The notes: generated by a model not told the origin, from the sequence alone. A stretch of 64,000 nt of DNA from Lyophyllum atratum (GCA_014905825.1 JACGCN010000042.1:248001-312000), one strand, 5' to 3'; numbered from the stretch's first letter, positions 42,528-54,633 are shown. Translations and numbers: made by a program.

Positions 42528-43677
42528 TTACTGACTAAACCGGTTGAACCAGCCAATGACAGAGCGTGCGCATTCCTCTTTCGCCCAACCTATTCAAAAA
42601 AAGCGTGTTAGCAAAACCAGAGGGTATTTGACATGGTGGGAGACTTGCGTTCGTTCTCGACTTCAGGGTTGCCACGAACAGCGAAGCCGTGAGACACGCC
42701 GGAAAAAACCTGTATATGGTAATTGGCCTTTGTCGCGACCAGCAAGTCCTCAGCCCGTCGACGAGATTCCAGTGGGAAGGTATGATCGACCTCTACATTA
42801 TAACTCTTGGGCATGCGAGGAGAAAATGTACGCTTTAGCACTCGCCTGCACAGGACAGGAGAAGGGGCTCTACAGTTTACAATTGTCAGTCCCCGATAGT
42901 TGCGCATGCTTTCCCAATGACCTACTAGTGAGCTTAGTGAAGTGTTCCTCATTTAAGAAAGCAGGGTGGGCGAAGGCAGCTGTAGAGTGGCATCAAGATG
43001 CCGGTCATCCACTTAATCCTTCGGTCACTCACATGCTGCGACATTGTCCGTGGTAGCGAGATCGAGAGCGTATGGAGCTCCAAAGCAGTACCCTAGTTAT
43101 AAGTATCAGCAAGGAACGACGCTCTCATAAGCGTCAGCAGGACCTACCAACCGCAAAGTAAGTTGCTTCGGCTCCTAGAACTCACCGTATCAGAAAGAAG
43201 CGTGAGTAGCCAAAATGCTTCCCACCGTAGGTCTCTCTGACTTTCTGTAGCCATCCGGGGAAAATCGGGGCAGCTTTCTCTCTCGCGTTTTGGATCCATG
43301 CATTTCGGTCAAACCCTTCCTCGGTATGAAGATAAACTGGATCGCCAAAGAAATAATCGATTCCAAGGACGAGAAAACCTTCGGAATATCGTCATTGAAC
43401 GAGGGATGTTAAGTTCGAAATCTGGAATATACATACCGTGCTCAGCGAAGTAATCCTGAATCAATTGATTATTCAAGAAGAATGGCCCGTAGACGTCTGC
43501 GAGAAACAGGATAATCTTCTTGGCTTGTCCTGCAGCGGGTCTAGTGGGTGGCTCTGATATATAGGTAGATATTCCAGCGATCTCGATGCTTTTACCGGCC
43601 GCAGTGCCAGTGTGTTTCACGCCTTTGAAGCAGCAGTCCCCAGGGGCACCTGCGAGCACGGGCGAGGTAGAGGTCAT
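42528..43677 (-). CDS. dienelactone hydrolase family protein
   Basis: Eight exons (43677-43437, 43378-43226, 43174-43148, 43092-43033, 42979-42926, 42869-42846, 42792-42649, 42589-42528), 254 residues. Starts MTSTSPVLAGAPGDCCFKGV. Alpha/beta-hydrolase features: KKIILFLADVYGPFFLNNQL, LGIDYFFGDPVYLH, nucleophile elbow GYCFGAP (Cys143), acid in EVDHTF (Asp189) and base in SGVSHGF (His221). The triad Cys-Asp-His is that of dienelactone hydrolases, which open lactone rings from chlorocatechol breakdown; fungal members are cytosolic and their true substrates are mostly unknown. Two introns use GC donors (GCGAGT after 42846, GCAAGT after 42649); only these keep the conserved LLLSCAEVDH and NERWAKEEC readings. 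One exon is 24 nt, another 27 nt. Confidence 0.9.
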
Positions 43678-43958
43678 CGTGAGAGATCGATATCGATAAG
43701 GTGGGGGTTGCACCGAGCTACGGAAGTAACTGAAGGCTTAAAAGAAGACCAAGTGGGTAGGAGATTGTGGGAACGGAATTGCAGACTTTGATAAAGATTG
43801 GTGACTGAGACTGACTGGTGACCTGATCACCTGATACGACGCGTAAGTCGAAGATGACGTGTTCAAGTTGCGGGAGAAAGCTGTCGCTTAATATAAAGTT
43901 ACAGGAGTCATCAAGTCGCGAGATATGATTTAAGTATCGCGATGATTATCGTACCTAC

Positions 43959-44612
43959 TCAAGACTTCATCTCAGACGCTTTCTCCTCCTTCCTTTCAGA
44001 CTCTGTCATTTCGTTCCAGTCGTCCTCGGTCACCCCGAAGCCTTTCTCGTCGAGCTTCATGCCTAACTCTAGGACAACAGGTTGAGCTCTGATCCAGAAA
44101 TCGGACCAGGTTTCAAGATCAGAGATATCTGAATCTGTCAGATACATGTCATGAATAGCATGTAGTGCGCCAAATATATCGAATACGTCGGCCTGGTCAG
44201 ACCGCACTGAGGAGTTGGCTGGAACGGATGACATCTGGTGCACGGCAGCTTTTATGATGACACCAACCGACGCTCTCGCGCGACCGATCTCTGAATCTGA
44301 GGATGCGGGCGCCGTCCCGAATGCCTAGGGTACCACGTGAACCATGCTCAGTTTGATCAATGTAAGACTTACGACAATAAATTGCTCAGCTTCAGCTGGA
44401 CGGGTGAGATATAGGACAATTTGGAACAGCAACGCGTAAGCCAGTTTCAACCTCTGTTCCGGGTCCGGAGGCATTGAAAAAAGCCAAGGAGCTGATACGG
44501 TATTCTCCAATATAGAGATCCACTGTTCCGATTCCGCTTTTGAATCAGCTTCCTTGGCCTGAGCTTCGTCCGGAGGTAATGTTCGGGTTGTGTACGAACA
44601 TGATGATGTCAT
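43959..44612 (-). CDS. protein of unknown function
   Basis: Two exons (44612-44373 and 44324-43959) joined in phase 0 over a 48-bp intron (GTAAGT...CCCTAG), 201 residues. Starts MTSSCSYTTRTLPPDEAQAK; an in-frame ATG at 44660 could add 16 residues. Helical, acidic, with WISILENTVSAPWLF, RLKLAYALLFQIVLYLTRPA, a Ser-rich link, then IHDMYLTDSDISDLETWSDF and a C-terminal DDWNEMTESERKEEKASEMK. No signal peptide or known motif. Not recognised. The clean splice and coding composition support it being real. Confidence 0.6.
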
Positions 44613-46280
44613 GAACGAACGACGAGGCGTAGTGTGCTGAATTACGCGAAAAGTCTTCAAATTTGACTGGAGATATAGGTTTGAGTATCCCCGGTTTACG
44701 TTTCACAGTTAACCAGGATGGCATACCAAGTTCGTCTTACGACCAGCACACAGGTGAGGCTTGGCAAGCCACCTGCCATTTCGCGAGGAGTTGAGGAGTC
44801 TGCCGATAGCTTTTGAACTGAGCATGGTGGAGCCAGGAGCCAAGTGGTTGGGCAACGGAGGAACGAATTTCAATTTTGAAACAGGTTCAGCTTTGCTAAT
44901 GACTATTTCCCACGCGACTCCGACTCCGTGCTGGACTTGCCAAGTGACGACCTTTACTCCGATAGGTCAACTACAAAACGTCCATTAGCTTTCTTGACCT
45001 CAATCTAGTCCGGACTATCTCTCTGGTCTAAAGTTTTTACACGAAACGAGGTTATCCATTTGGGTCGGCATCTTATCCAGGAGTTAGCTGAGCACGACGG
45101 TTGATATTGCACATTGGACGCAACCTGGATACCCTGGGATGTGTTTTCCCTAGTGCGTTTGAGAACTTCGGATGATGCGTGGAATGGGGTCTTCGCTAAA
45201 ATGTCTTATGCTTCCACAGATATGATGGTCTCCCTGCCTTAGGCAAGCCAAAAGCCTTCCATGACAATTCGTCTCCACATCGCTTTAGGGCCACCGCCGT
45301 GACACCTCGTCGACCAACCGGAACCGAACATCTAACTTATCAGCCATGTGTACCTCGCCCGTGTGTTAGCATTCTCCCTTATCTGACAGTTAGATTCTGC
45401 CGGCTTACTTCACCTCATTTTACAGGAAGCTATTCCCGTCACCAAGGGTAGCCGTCATACCTCTGCGGCAAGACATTTGCTTCAAGTGCTATCGCAGCGT
45501 TGTGTATAGCTCCTATTGATCCTGACGGCCTCATCCAAATATTTGGGCTTGAAAATCATATCCCGTTCCGCTGAGTCTCGAACTGCAACAACTTACGGAC
45601 GGAGCGTATGCACTGTGCAATCATAATGTTTAGTCCACGATGTGATGGAAGCGGTCTATAGAGCACCTTCCATGCCCGCCAGATAACAGCTTCCGCTGCT
45701 ATCAACTTTTCGGCCGGCTATGATGTTGTACCAGTCTCGTTTCCGATGGCCATTCATTTGCACACGAGTTCCGTCAACTGATTCATCTCTTCGCCGACCT
45801 ATTTCCTCGATCCGGCCATTATCCGGGATACATCCTGTATACCTTCCGCGTATTATGATCATGCGGCAACCCTTCGTCCAGTCAATATCCACCCGTCATC
45901 GGCGTCCCACCCACTGCGATGATTGCAACTGAACGATTAGACCCTGCCATGTCGGGTGGTGTCAGCAAACAAACTTCATCGCGTCAACTGGTCAGGCTTG
46001 TTTCTCATCGCGTCTTTCATTATCGTTGAACCCGTCTATAGATAGTGACGTGCCTCGCCTCATCATCATTGCGCATTAAATATAGCTCTGGATGCCGTGT
46101 CTGCAGTCCTGTTCAGTGTCCTATTTCGCCGACGGTGATGACCCATCGTTGGTGGTAGGGGCGCCGCCGTGGTGGGTCTCGCGGATAATCTCATCACATT
46201 GTCACTGCGACGCAAATCCGTACGGTGCTGGCCTGGTCATTTTTGCCCCGTTGGGCTGGTGCTCAGCGAGGTGGTCTGAG
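44613..46280. other. intergenic
   Basis: No gene supported. The right end is the AA9 gene promoter. Confidence 0.45.
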
Positions 46281-46290
46281 TATATATAAG
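46281..46290 (+). promoter_or_regulatory. TATA box of the AA9 gene
   Basis: TATATATAAG, 47 bp upstream of the ATG at 46337. Confidence 0.7.
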
Positions 46291-46336
46291 GACCCGCTAA
46301 GGTAACCTACGTGCTTCAATCTCTTTGCCTCCTTCA

Positions 46337-47798
46337 ATGCTTTCTCAACTTGTAATTGTGCTTGGTATATCCATCCCCTCCGTGCTCGCCCACGGCGGTG
46401 TCATCGCGTATGCAAATGCGGGGAAGTGGTACAACGGCTGGTCGCCATATAACTCTCCGTCAGGCCAGACGACCATTCAGAGGCCGTGGGCAACCTAGTA
46501 CGTGTCCAAGACACAAAGACATTGCAGGCCAATCTAACACCCAGTTTCCAATCGTAGCAATCCCATCACAAGCGCGACAGATCCGACGATTGCATGCAAT
46601 GATGACGGAACATCGGGTGCCCTACAGCTCACGGCCTCCGTAGCTGCCGGCTCTGCTATCACTGCGTATTGGAACCAGGTTTGGCCCCATAATGTTGGCC
46701 CCATGGTACGTGGACCTCTTATACGCAGATCGATCCCCCATAACCATAACCAATTACGGGTTCAGTTGACATACCTCGCCCAATGCCCGGGCTCTGCATG
46801 CACAGGTGTCAGTGCAAGCTCACTCAAATGGGTCCGTTGTACAAACATTGTCCCTAGTCTCAGCATCTGACACGACTTCACAGTTCAAGATCGATCAAGC
46901 GGGACTCCTCTCTGGTACCGTCTATTCGGGGTCATGGGGTTCCGGGAAAATGATCGCTCAGAACTCTTCTTGGACAACCACGATCCCCAAGACCGTCCCC
47001 AATGGAAACTACCTCATTCGTTTTGAGACCATCGCTCTGCACTCGCTGCCTGCTGTACGCCTACTTGATTCGCTGAGCGGTGAATGTCTGTTCACTGACA
47101 TGGCATCAATCCTGTGTAGCAATTCTATCCGGAGTGCGCGCAGATAACGATCACTGGTGGTGGCTCGGTCGCGCCAACAAGCGCTCAGCTCGTATCATTC
47201 CCAGGAGGGTATTCGAATAGCGATCCTGGCCGTGGGTTCTTGAATTTGCGCGCTTGTGTTCACGAGCTGACATAGGGGATCATTTCTAGTCACCATTGAT
47301 GTCTACTCAAACGCAGCTCAGACTCAGACCGTGAGTTCTAAGCCTTTCTCAACATGGGCGCCTCACGATTGGCCTTAATGTTTTAGACATACCAAATTCC
47401 AGGCCCGCCCCTGTACGGGTCCACAAGCAGTGGTGTGGGTTCCCCAGGACCAGTCGTATGACCTTGATCCTGATGTTCTTTCCCCCTAGACCACCGCGCC
47501 ACCCGGAACGACTGTAATAAGCACCACAACGGCGCCGCCAACTTCCTCACCGACGACCGGAGGCGGGACGATAGCTCACTATGGTCAATGCGGAGGCATC
47601 GGCTGGACGGGTGCCACGGGCTGGTAAGTTTTTTTGCACGAGACCTTGTCTGACCCTAAGTCTAAATTCTATGCTTTACGTCTAGCATCGCACCGTACAC
47701 CTGTACAACTGTAAACGGTATGTATCCTTTTGATTGCAAAATTGGAGATCAGCATTGACCGTGATCTCTCAATAGATTATTACTTCCAGTGCTTGTAA
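46337..47798 (+). CDS. AA9 lytic polysaccharide monooxygenase with CBM1
   Basis: Ten exons (46337-46497, 46558-46705, 46766-46831, 46884-47054, 47120-47231, 47290-47330, 47387-47455, 47490-47623, 47686-47717, 47776-47798), 318 residues. Signal peptide [18 protein letters not shown], leaving His19 as mature residue 1, the copper-binding N-terminus ([11 protein letters not shown]). The second histidine is H98 in [10 protein letters not shown], the axial Tyr185 is in [10 protein letters not shown], and [10 protein letters not shown] and GGYSNSDPG are further AA9 marks. A Thr/Ser/Pro linker ([14 protein letters not shown]) leads to a C-terminal CBM1: [16 protein letters not shown], ending DYYFQCL. 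It is secreted, binds crystalline cellulose and cleaves glycosidic bonds oxidatively with copper and H2O2/O2. Expected to be induced on plant biomass. All phases agree. Confidence 0.97.
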
Positions 47799-48466
47799 AA
47801 TGGGAGAGAAAGCGGGATTTCCTTCTTATGAGCGCTTCCTGTCTAATGTACAATTTCTCGCTTTCCGTCTTTATATCATGTCTCAGTACTTACTGTTCTG
47901 CAACGCCTTGAACGTCCTGCCTTGACCGCAGTGGTAGTGCTAACTTGTGACTAAAACCTCGCTACAATCAATCATGACAGCGGGCTTGAAGCTCTGTAGG
48001 CCCTACGGCCGCCAGCGTGGAAGATCGAGCCTCGCTATCAGGCGTTTCTGCTGATCGTAGACATGGAATCGCGGAGATACCAAGGGAAACCTACACGCCT
48101 CCCTGGCTGGAGCCTGGTCTTGGCTGGCCACATCATCGTTGTGTCCAAGTCCCAAGCCACTGTTGCACGTTATTCCCACGCCACAATGGCCCTGGTGGCA
48201 TCGGTGGCAGCGATGATCAAGACCTTATTTAATACGATCATGTTGAAGGCTGATCGTAAACCTCCTTCACATTCTTTCCTCACGACGCTGGCGTATAGCT
48301 GTCATTATGGTGCGAATAGCCCAACGGGACTATTTACTTGTTATCATACCGTCACTAACGTGCTTTTGGACTTCTTCACCAGGCCCAAGACGCGGCCAAA
48401 CTGACAGTGCGGCAAAGCTTAACTCTGAACATCTCGGGAAGGAGTAGCAAGGCTACCATATCATCT
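47799..48466. other. intergenic
   Basis: A plus frame at 48063-48404 might feed an upstream exon of the next F-box gene, but I see no secure splice. Otherwise nothing. Confidence 0.4.
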
Positions 48467-49780
48467 ATGCCGGCCGAGCTTCTCCTTGCCGTTTTCGAAT
48501 ATATCCATCAGGCTCGAACGGCGGAAAGTTCGACTTCTGCTTCCTTGTTTCCCTATTCGTTGGCATCGGTGTGTACATCGTGGAGGGACATTATTACCTC
48601 GGTGCCGAGCTACTGGAGACGCGTGGTCATCTTCATCGACAAACAACCTACTGGCATTTACAACGCTCGATCCCTTTTTCGCTGGTCAGCCAACCTTCCG
48701 GTCGACGTTGACATCATCAGAAGAACTTATATAGAGCAGAATGACCCAGATGAAGGATCTCGCGTCAGCGACATATTGGATGTCCTCCGACCCCATATTT
48801 ATCGGTGTCGCTCCGTTCGGCTGGATGTCCTTTATAGTTCCACCCTTCCCCCGATCAGCTACTTCTCCTGCGATGCTCCTCTGCTCACCTCCCTGATTAT
48901 GGATTGCCGGATTTATGATGGTTCCACCCGCGTCGGCGAAGAGGTACCCGAGAAATTTAAATGGCCTCTCCTCCGTCAAGTGTCCATGGATGGTCAAAAT
49001 TTCTACGAGTTATGCAGGACGGGAGAGACTCACTGCCTCAGTCGCATCTTTCCCAATGACGGATTCAGTCTATCGGTTTCCCATTTCATGCCTTCGAGAC
49101 ACCGCGGTCCACAACTTTCATTGATCGACGCTATGGGTGCCTTGTCGGCCATACGAGACCTACGATACCTACGATTTCGTGGCGTTGAGCTCCACGACGA
49201 TCGCTCCCTCTACTCGTTTATCCCACCGGACTTCGTGGATCTCACTGAGCTGATTCTTGAGGATCTTGACGCAGTCACCCTAGATCCAATTCTAACATTG
49301 ATACCCATGCCTCAAACCATATTCATTACTCGATGCTCCTTCTTCGTCACCACTGATCCACCAGACTGCGACTTTCTCACTCTCGTCGACATCGGCGTAG
49401 ATCAGCCCATCGCTCAAGTACTTTCTACTTGGAACGGCCACACTGTCACGTTTGAAGACTGTCCGGCCTTCGATGACGTCTTTCTTGGAATGATGGGTGG
49501 CGAGGAGAGACCAGACGATGAAGAGTTCGGCTGTCCGAATGTACAGGATCTCACTATAAGTAACTGCCCAAATTTTTCTCCTTCGTTGTTGAGGAAGATG
49601 ATGGAAGCGCGAATGGTCCCTGACGACTATTGTGCACACCCCATGATACTAGCGCTTAAAGTGCAAGGGCTGAAACCGCCCCTGTCGAGTGAGGATGAGG
49701 AGTGGTTCAAATCCAACATCGACGATTTTGTCTGGGATAGAGATGACGAGGACGGAGACTCTGAAGCTAAATCCGAATAG
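48467..49780 (+). CDS. F-box protein
   Basis: 437 residues from MPAELLLAVFEYIHQARTAE; the frame is open back to 48407 (ISGRSSKATISSMPAELL), so a first exon upstream supplying the start is possible. F-box in the first 60 residues: SMPAELLLAVFEYI, then SLASVCTSWRDIITSVPSYW with RRVVIFID. The rest shows the F-box companion region of agaricomycetes, including DVLRPHIYRCRSVRLDVLYS, LIDAMGALSAIRDLRYLRFR and GCPNVQDLTISNCPNFSPSL, and an acidic end DRDDEDGDSEAKSE. Presumed SCF substrate receptor. Confidence 0.82.
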   Translation: MPAELLLAVFEYIHQARTAESSTSASLFPYSLASVCTSWRDIITSVPSYWRRVVIFIDKQPTGIYNARSLFRWSANLPVDVDIIRRTYIEQNDPDEGSRVSDILDVLRPHIYRCRSVRLDVLYSSTLPPISYFSCDAPLLTSLIMDCRIYDGSTRVGEEVPEKFKWPLLRQVSMDGQNFYELCRTGETHCLSRIFPNDGFSLSVSHFMPSRHRGPQLSLIDAMGALSAIRDLRYLRFRGVELHDDRSLYSFIPPDFVDLTELILEDLDAVTLDPILTLIPMPQTIFITRCSFFVTTDPPDCDFLTLVDIGVDQPIAQVLSTWNGHTVTFEDCPAFDDVFLGMMGGEERPDDEEFGCPNVQDLTISNCPNFSPSLLRKMMEARMVPDDYCAHPMILALKVQGLKPPLSSEDEEWFKSNIDDFVWDRDDEDGDSEAKSE

Positions 49781-50748
49781 ACGACATGTTTGTATGTGAT
49801 CCATCTTCTCGTTCACTCCGAACTCATCCCGCATACCCAGTCTCCACTTGCATCGAATTTGGTTCAATCTCGCTAACGCATCATACCTAAATCCGACTAA
49901 GTATCTGTATACTTCTCTTGTGCTCATATCAGAGAGTGCATTTTCGAATCGCGATCCCAAATGTCTCGAAGACGCTGAATCCGGGTTTTGAGATGGACAT
50001 ATCCAGCATGACGTCCCGGCGCAGGAATTCTCCACAAGACCTGGTCATGTCGCCACCTTGATTTGCTCGTCCTGAATTCACTCGCCGCCTGCTATCTAGT
50101 AGTCATGATTAGGCGTCATCTTGGGATTCGCGGTCTAGGATTGCATTGACGGCTTGATTATCATCGCGATCGAGATTGCAGTATGTTGATAAGATCAAAT
50201 ATGATCGAGGTTGAACGTTGAACTTTGACAGCACCCTCCTCAAACCCTCTCATATCGCCACTTTGACTATGCAGACTAAGGTTCGAGCGCAAAGGGCTGT
50301 AAATACTGCATCTTACAATCGCCGTTAGAGCCTCCAACATATATCTTCAGGTTCGCTTCGATCTTACAAGGTACAACCATCACCCTTGACCCAGCCTCAA
50401 CATCTCAGAAGATGACACTACTTCGTAGATCTCATGCGACATGTCTTCTGGACCCACAGAGATGCGGGAAAATGAGCAGGACTGAGTTCAGATGGAAGAT
50501 TGGAGCATCAAGCACCGACATACCTTGTCCACCGCGCAGAATTTGCGAAATGAATGCATGTTGAAAACAGCAGGTGAGCGGACATGGTGTACTTCATTCC
50601 AAAGTTCATTCTCACTGTGTCTTGCCAGCAGACTTCAATAACAAGATTCATACTTTGAACTGTGCTTTTCTCGTTAACATGTTTGTGTCGAGGTTCCGCG
50701 GCTAAGCCTGGCCTCCCCGATGCAGCCTGTTCCTGTGCGTCGTGTCCC
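49781..50748. other. intergenic
   Basis: No gene supported; ends in the promoter of the lyase gene. Confidence 0.45.
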
Positions 50749-50755
50749 ATATAAG
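50749..50755 (+). promoter_or_regulatory. TATA-like box of the PL14-like gene
   Basis: ATATAAG, 41 bp before the ATG at 50796. Confidence 0.5.
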
Positions 50756-50795
50756 CGTCGCTCCACCCACTCGACGGGGCTTAACTCTCCACGAA

Positions 50796-51873
50796 ATGCA
50801 CCCCTGGCTCCCGTTCCATTTTATGTTATGCTTTCTTGCTGCTACTTCCACTGTATCCTCCGTACCTCTCGAAGAGCGATGCCTCAAACCACCACGTAGC
50901 CCTTCGGAAGCGCCACTAAAGAACACTTCAGAGATTGATCTACTCGGACAGCTTTTCCCAATAAAAGTCATCGAGAAATGGACCACCCTGAAAGGCGCCC
51001 CTGGTGCACTTATACTAAGCGATACAACTCTGCGTCCGCACCATGTTTCGTCTACACCGTACAACTACGTGGAATTCCAGGGGAAAACTACTTTGAAGGC
51101 ACACTACCCCAAGGGTTCGTACAAGCCTAGTGCGAGTCCACAGGGAGGAATTTCGTTTTATGCACCAGGACCGTCCTCGGTGGACCTATCTCTCGCCAAG
51201 GAGGCGACATTTGGATACTCTGTCATGTTTCCGGCAGGCTTCGAATTCGTCAAGGGTGGGAAGCTTCCAGGGATATGTGCGTATTCCTATGCGAATTCCC
51301 GATCATCACTTAATGGTATGAGATTCAGATGGTGGAGATGATAATGAGATCTCCCTCAGCTGTTCCGGTGGTCGGAAAGACGCGAGGTGCTTTTCCGCGC
51401 GCCTGATGTGGCGCGAAGGGGGCGCCGGAGAGCTGTACACTTATCTTCCTCCTTACACCGATTCTCGTTTCGCGGCGAACGAGAAACAGTGCGGCTTGCC
51501 AAATTCATATTGCAACCCGCTTTATGGTGCCTCGCTACGACGCGGTAGCTTTACGTTTACACCGGGCAAATGGACGACGGTATCCCAGATGGTGAGACTG
51601 AATACACCTGGGAAAGCAAACGGGGCACTTCAGCTTTTTGTGGCCGGAAAGAAAGTTGTTGATGTAGATGGCCTAATCTTGAGAGACAACGAGCGAGGTC
51701 GTATGAGGGGAATACAGATGCAGACCTTCTTTGGAGGTATGCGAGGTCCATCCATCGAACCTCTCCACCTTATTCAGGTCCAATATACAGGCTCATCTAA
51801 GGACTGGGCAACGCCAAAAGACCAGGACGTTTTCTTTGCTGACTTTTCTGTTGGGATAGTTTCGGCGCTGTAA
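50796..51873 (+). CDS. secreted polysaccharide lyase, family 14-like
   Basis: Two exons (50796-51276 and 51329-51873) with a 52-bp intron (GTGCGT...TTCAG), 341 residues. Signal peptide MHPWLPFHFMLCFLAATSTV. Family-like blocks: WTTLKGAPGALILSDTTLRP, LKAHYPKGSYKPSASPQGGI, ATFGYSVMFPAGFEFVKGGK with LPGIYGGDDNEISLSCSGGR, CFSARLMWREGGAGELYTYL, FTFTPGKWTTVSQMVRLNTP, GALQLFVAGKKVVDVDGLIL and QMQTFFGG. This is the jelly-roll fold of fungal PL14/alginate-lyase-like proteins. They cleave uronic-acid-containing chains (glucuronan, alginate or related) by beta-elimination; which substrate applies is unknown. It is extracellular and lies 3 kb from the AA9 LPMO, with an F-box gene in between. Confidence 0.88.
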
Positions 51874-52129
51874 GCTCTGAAGGTGCGTTGCGCTGCAGGA
51901 TCATCGGTCTCACTAATCCAGACGTTGTAAGGTCCCGGAGCCGTTGAGATACAATTTTGCAGGCACATTGTGTCACCGTCATAGGCTCATATCACGGAAG
52001 GTGGGGGAAGGTAGTCGTGCTGCACTTATATCGTCAATAACGCTGAACGACGCATAATTGTTGTATTTAAGTAAATATATAGGTGTTCCGAGGACGATAA
52101 ATTAGCTACAAGTACTGAATGTACGACTC

Positions 52130-52643
52130 CTACTTCGCCTTGCAGAACTTGCTGCAGTCGATAGCCTACAATAAGATAAAGTTAGTAGAGAAACAGCACT
52201 CGAGGCGGTTCTATCGTACCGCTTGGGCTGAGTCGTATGAGCTGCCGCAGTAAGGGCAGACATATGGTGGAGGTCCCTTGCTGCCAGCGTTGCCCTTGGG
52301 CTTGGGAGCCTTTTTGGCGTGAGCTGCGCGGCGGGCAAGACGGTGTTCGAGTTCGTCGGCGATGTCGCGGGTGCTGATATCAGCGAAGAGTGCCTCCCGT
52401 TTGGCGTACTCATGGAGCTGCCTAGTTGCGAGGATGGCCTCGATGTCGCGAGTGGCAAGTTCATCGACGTAGTCGCGAGCTTCGAAGAATTCATGGTTGT
52501 CGCGCGCTTCATGTCCGTCGTCGTGCGCCTAGAATGTAAAGAGTTTGATCAATAGCGCACACCGACATAGCCAGATGAGAACTTACCGAAGTAGCTACTG
52601 CAGCGAGGATAGAGATGAGAGAGACCAACGAAAAGAACCTCAT
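52130..52643 (-). CDS. small secreted CPYC protein
   Basis: Three exons (52643-52587, 52528-52220, 52165-52130), 133 residues. Signal peptide MRFFSLVSLISILAAVATS; the first intron falls right after it. The middle is charged with a recurring R(D/Q/E) pattern (EARDYVDELATRDIEAILAT, RQLHEYAKREALFADISTRD) and dibasic KR and RR sites. The C-terminus carries PPYVCPYCGSSYDSAQA, then after the second intron AIDCSKFCKAK, so four cysteines C-x2-C...C-x3-C that could hold zinc or two disulphides. Similar secreted proteins with repeated ARD/RE motifs are common in agaricomycetes; no function known to me. Confidence 0.8.
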
Positions 52644-53604
52644 GATGCTGGTTGGGTGTTGTGAGCGGGGTAGGGTTGAATGTGGTGAGTGCGGTTGGAA
52701 TACAGATCCTAGACGACACGAGCAGAGTATTTAAGCAAATTTGTCAGACGCTAGACTCATGAGCGCTCCATGATAGAAGGAGAAAACGTACCTTACGGGC
52801 CACATAAATTGATCGTTTCATAGGGGCCCCTCGATCGCGACCAATGCGCAGTGATCTTGCTGAAGTTGCTGTTGTACTTAGTTCAGCACGCGAAGGAGAG
52901 CCATCCAGGGTCCTATTCATTCTTCAACGTAGCAACGATTCAAACTAATCAAGAATCGGTGATCAAGAATCGGGTATCGAGAGCTAGAAGCTATGCATGT
53001 TGACAGTTCCTGCCCACGAATATCTAGACCTGACGTTGCAGGGTGCAGCTTGGAGCAGCTTGGGGCCTCCCGGGGCGATAAGTAGCTGATCAACGTGAGA
53101 TGTAAGAGGGTTACCTCCGAATCTTCCCATCGGAAGCGCCTTTGATGATACCCAATTCGAAATTCAGATGAGACTTCGATCAGCGATCCATACCCCATGG
53201 GCAAGTTCATGGTCTGGAAAGATGTTCTATGTTGATTGTTTCGACCATCGTATACCTTCGGCGGCTCCGGAGAAAGCCTTGCAAAGTTTTGGATGGGTCC
53301 GTTCTAGGATCGCTGCGTCATGATAATGAACAGTGTTCTGTCCTAGAATGGTTGGGATCGGGAGTTGGCTCTTGATTGGGGTCGGTTGTTTCGACGAGCA
53401 CATGGCGGCGAACAGGGCCGCGTAGTCACGAGATTCCATGCCAAAAAGACACCGGGCCGAATATGCGTCTATTCTTGGTGCCACCATCAGCGCTTCAGCC
53501 ACCATCACGAAACAGCAAGAAAAAAGTCGCCGGGTTGTACGGGCGGGAAGGAAAGTATAAAAGGGTGGTAGGAGGGTCGCTGAAACCTTGAGCCCTGCCT
53601 GGGA

Positions 53605-53850
53605 TAACAAGGATCTCACTTCTCCAGGGAAACCGTGGCGTCGATATCTTCTTACTTTGCCTTACCCCGCTTGTGCCCCGCTTGTACCCCGCCAACGGTC
53701 GAAGCCGATCAAAACAAACCAGTGCAAGGAGTCCGTCTTCTAAGAAACTAAAGATTGCACTTCTCTAGGGTTACCGTGGCGCTGGAATCTTCCTACTTTG
53801 CCTTACCCCGCCAACGGTTGAAGATTATCAAACAAAACCGGTGCATGACA
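53605..53850. repeat. imperfect tandem repeat, two units
   Basis: Unit 1 (about 53610-53730) and unit 2 (about 53752-53850) share CACTTCTC.AGGG..ACCGTGGCG, CTTACTTTGCCTTACCCCGC, CCAACGGT.GAAG and ATCAAA.AAAACC.GTGCA. Unit 1 has an extra internal CCCCGCTTGT doublet. Confidence 0.75.
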
Positions 53851-54633
53851 AGGCCTAGGGTTGGATGCCGCTCATAGATCAGTTCGAGGGGGGAATATTC
53901 CAGAGTGACAGTTCCGTGCAGGGGTGGTCAAGGACCAGGGTTGGATGAGATGACTCTGATGAGATGAGTCCACAGAATCCACCCACTTCACGACTCGGAT
54001 GTCGCAGCAGTACGATTGCAATTACTCGCAACGCAGCCTTGCGTGCATTTTGACGGTACTATCATCTTCGGTTACGATTCCGTGACATCCACCTTGGGAT
54101 GGCTAGCCCAAAGACGAACGAGTTTAGACATTTTTTCAGCGATGACAGTCTTATGATCATCGCCCCAGTGGGGGCTTCTCGGCGGGCGAGGACTCGGATT
54201 ATAGTCCGTAGATAGGTTGGTACGGATTACATAGCACAGTCCTGTCAAGAAATAAGCTGAGCAAGAAAGCTGCACTGAATCGATTAGTGGCTGAACAGAC
54301 GTGAGCGTTCGTTTCAAAGTAGAGTTGGCGGAGATGGCCCCCGGAATCATGACATACATAACATCAAAGAAATGCCGATCTCAGCAACCTTAGTCGGTCA
54401 TCTCGAGTGTGCATTAATGATCGAACTGCAAATTTGGTCATCATCCCTATTTTCAAGAAGCAAGATGAATGGGCCGAAGGTAGCTATAAGTATAGGCCTT
54501 AGCATTTAAAAACGTCTAGCCTGACAAACAATGGTTCGAAGAATGCCAAGTTCAACATCGCATTGGGTACGTAGAGCGCGAGACCAACAAGCGTCTCCTC
54601 GTTGTATAAATGCTCAAAGTAGGTACTAGCGAA

